Source of the DNA: Clostridiaceae bacterium AF10-41
Lineage (GTDB): Bacteria > Bacillota > Clostridia > Clostridiales > Clostridiaceae
NCBI GenBank assembly: GCA_027686065.1
Contig: JAQCTH010000005.1
Span: 30,919-94,918, forward strand
Length of the DNA: 64,000 nt
Direction of reading: 5' to 3'
In this document: one piece after another, positions 63,944 to 64,000 of the stretch
Numbering within the stretch: the stretch's first letter is position 1
How the letters are laid out: each line of letters opens with the position of its first letter
Program-made: the position numbers and the translations under genes
Notes under the pieces: generated by a model
What the model was told of the DNA's origin: nothing
Database searches by the model: none
What the model saw: only the letters and a program-made list of their open reading frames with translations

Positions 63944-64000
63944 ATAATTCTCCTCTTTCAGCATAAATCCTTTTCATACTTATATTATATATATGTTTCA

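Overview
The window is AT-rich DNA with strong GGAGG-type ribosome binding sites, many TTG/GTG starts and compact same-strand operons. It carries a YteA-type sporulation protein, anaerobic sulfite reductase, radical-SAM enzymes, Lac-family PTS genes and a zinc-type HemB. This points to an anaerobic, spore-forming Firmicute, most likely Clostridium sensu stricto. No phage or transposon is seen.

Layout. 1-9900: a uronic-acid polysaccharide locus on the minus strand, with a YesM-type sensor kinase (cut by the left edge), two heparinase II/III-type lyases, GH88 unsaturated glucuronyl hydrolase, KDG kinase, KDPG aldolase and a RhaM-type mutarotase; YesL is divergent across a 22-bp perfect palindrome. 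9950-14900: housekeeping and accessory genes, a 46-aa zinc ribbon missed by length cut-offs, the initiator tRNA-fMet and a two-repeat HNH-like protein. 15039-18290: a 1083-aa sortase-anchored GH16 beta-glucanase with four CBM-like modules and a 16-copy repeat, preceded by two LacI-type operators. 19369-29901: one long minus-strand operon (PTS IIC, hairpin, IclR regulator, UxuA, GH1, IlvD/EDD dehydratase, small membrane protein, Eda, KdgK, second GH1, PTS IIB, PTS IIA). 30266-40322: questin-oxidase-like protein, GNAT, ABC-F, PotD-like lipoprotein, a radical-SAM/DUF4130 DNA-repair pair, RidA and IlvE. 40431-43618: response regulator with two tandem kinases, the first lacking its phosphoacceptor histidine. 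43922-57044: FNT channel, a seven-gene hem/siroheme operon, asrCBA, a second FNT channel and a Crp/Fnr regulator. 57173-63943: a Rossmann-like protein, MetA, riboswitch-controlled adenine deaminase, LysR with a ChrA pair, and a PucR/CdaR-type regulator.

How the genes work together. Two independent eda-kdgK pairs send different substrates into the KDG route to pyruvate and glyceraldehyde-3-phosphate: lyase/GH88 products on the left, and PTS-imported, probably acidic, disaccharides in the 19-30 kb operon. In the 44-57 kb block HemA-HemL-HemB-HemC-HemD make uroporphyrinogen III, CobA and a Met8-like dehydrogenase make sirohydrochlorin, and a CbiK-type chelatase inserts metal. No hemE or later cobalamin gene is present, so siroheme for AsrC is the obvious product. 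The FNT channel ahead of asrABC probably exports HS-. The regulator upstream has a CRP-like RETISR recognition helix, and two TGTGA-N6-TCACA palindromes lie at the operon promoter.

Functions are assigned from motifs, gene order and known families without any database search. Where an in-frame upstream start overlapped the ribosome binding site, the downstream start was chosen.
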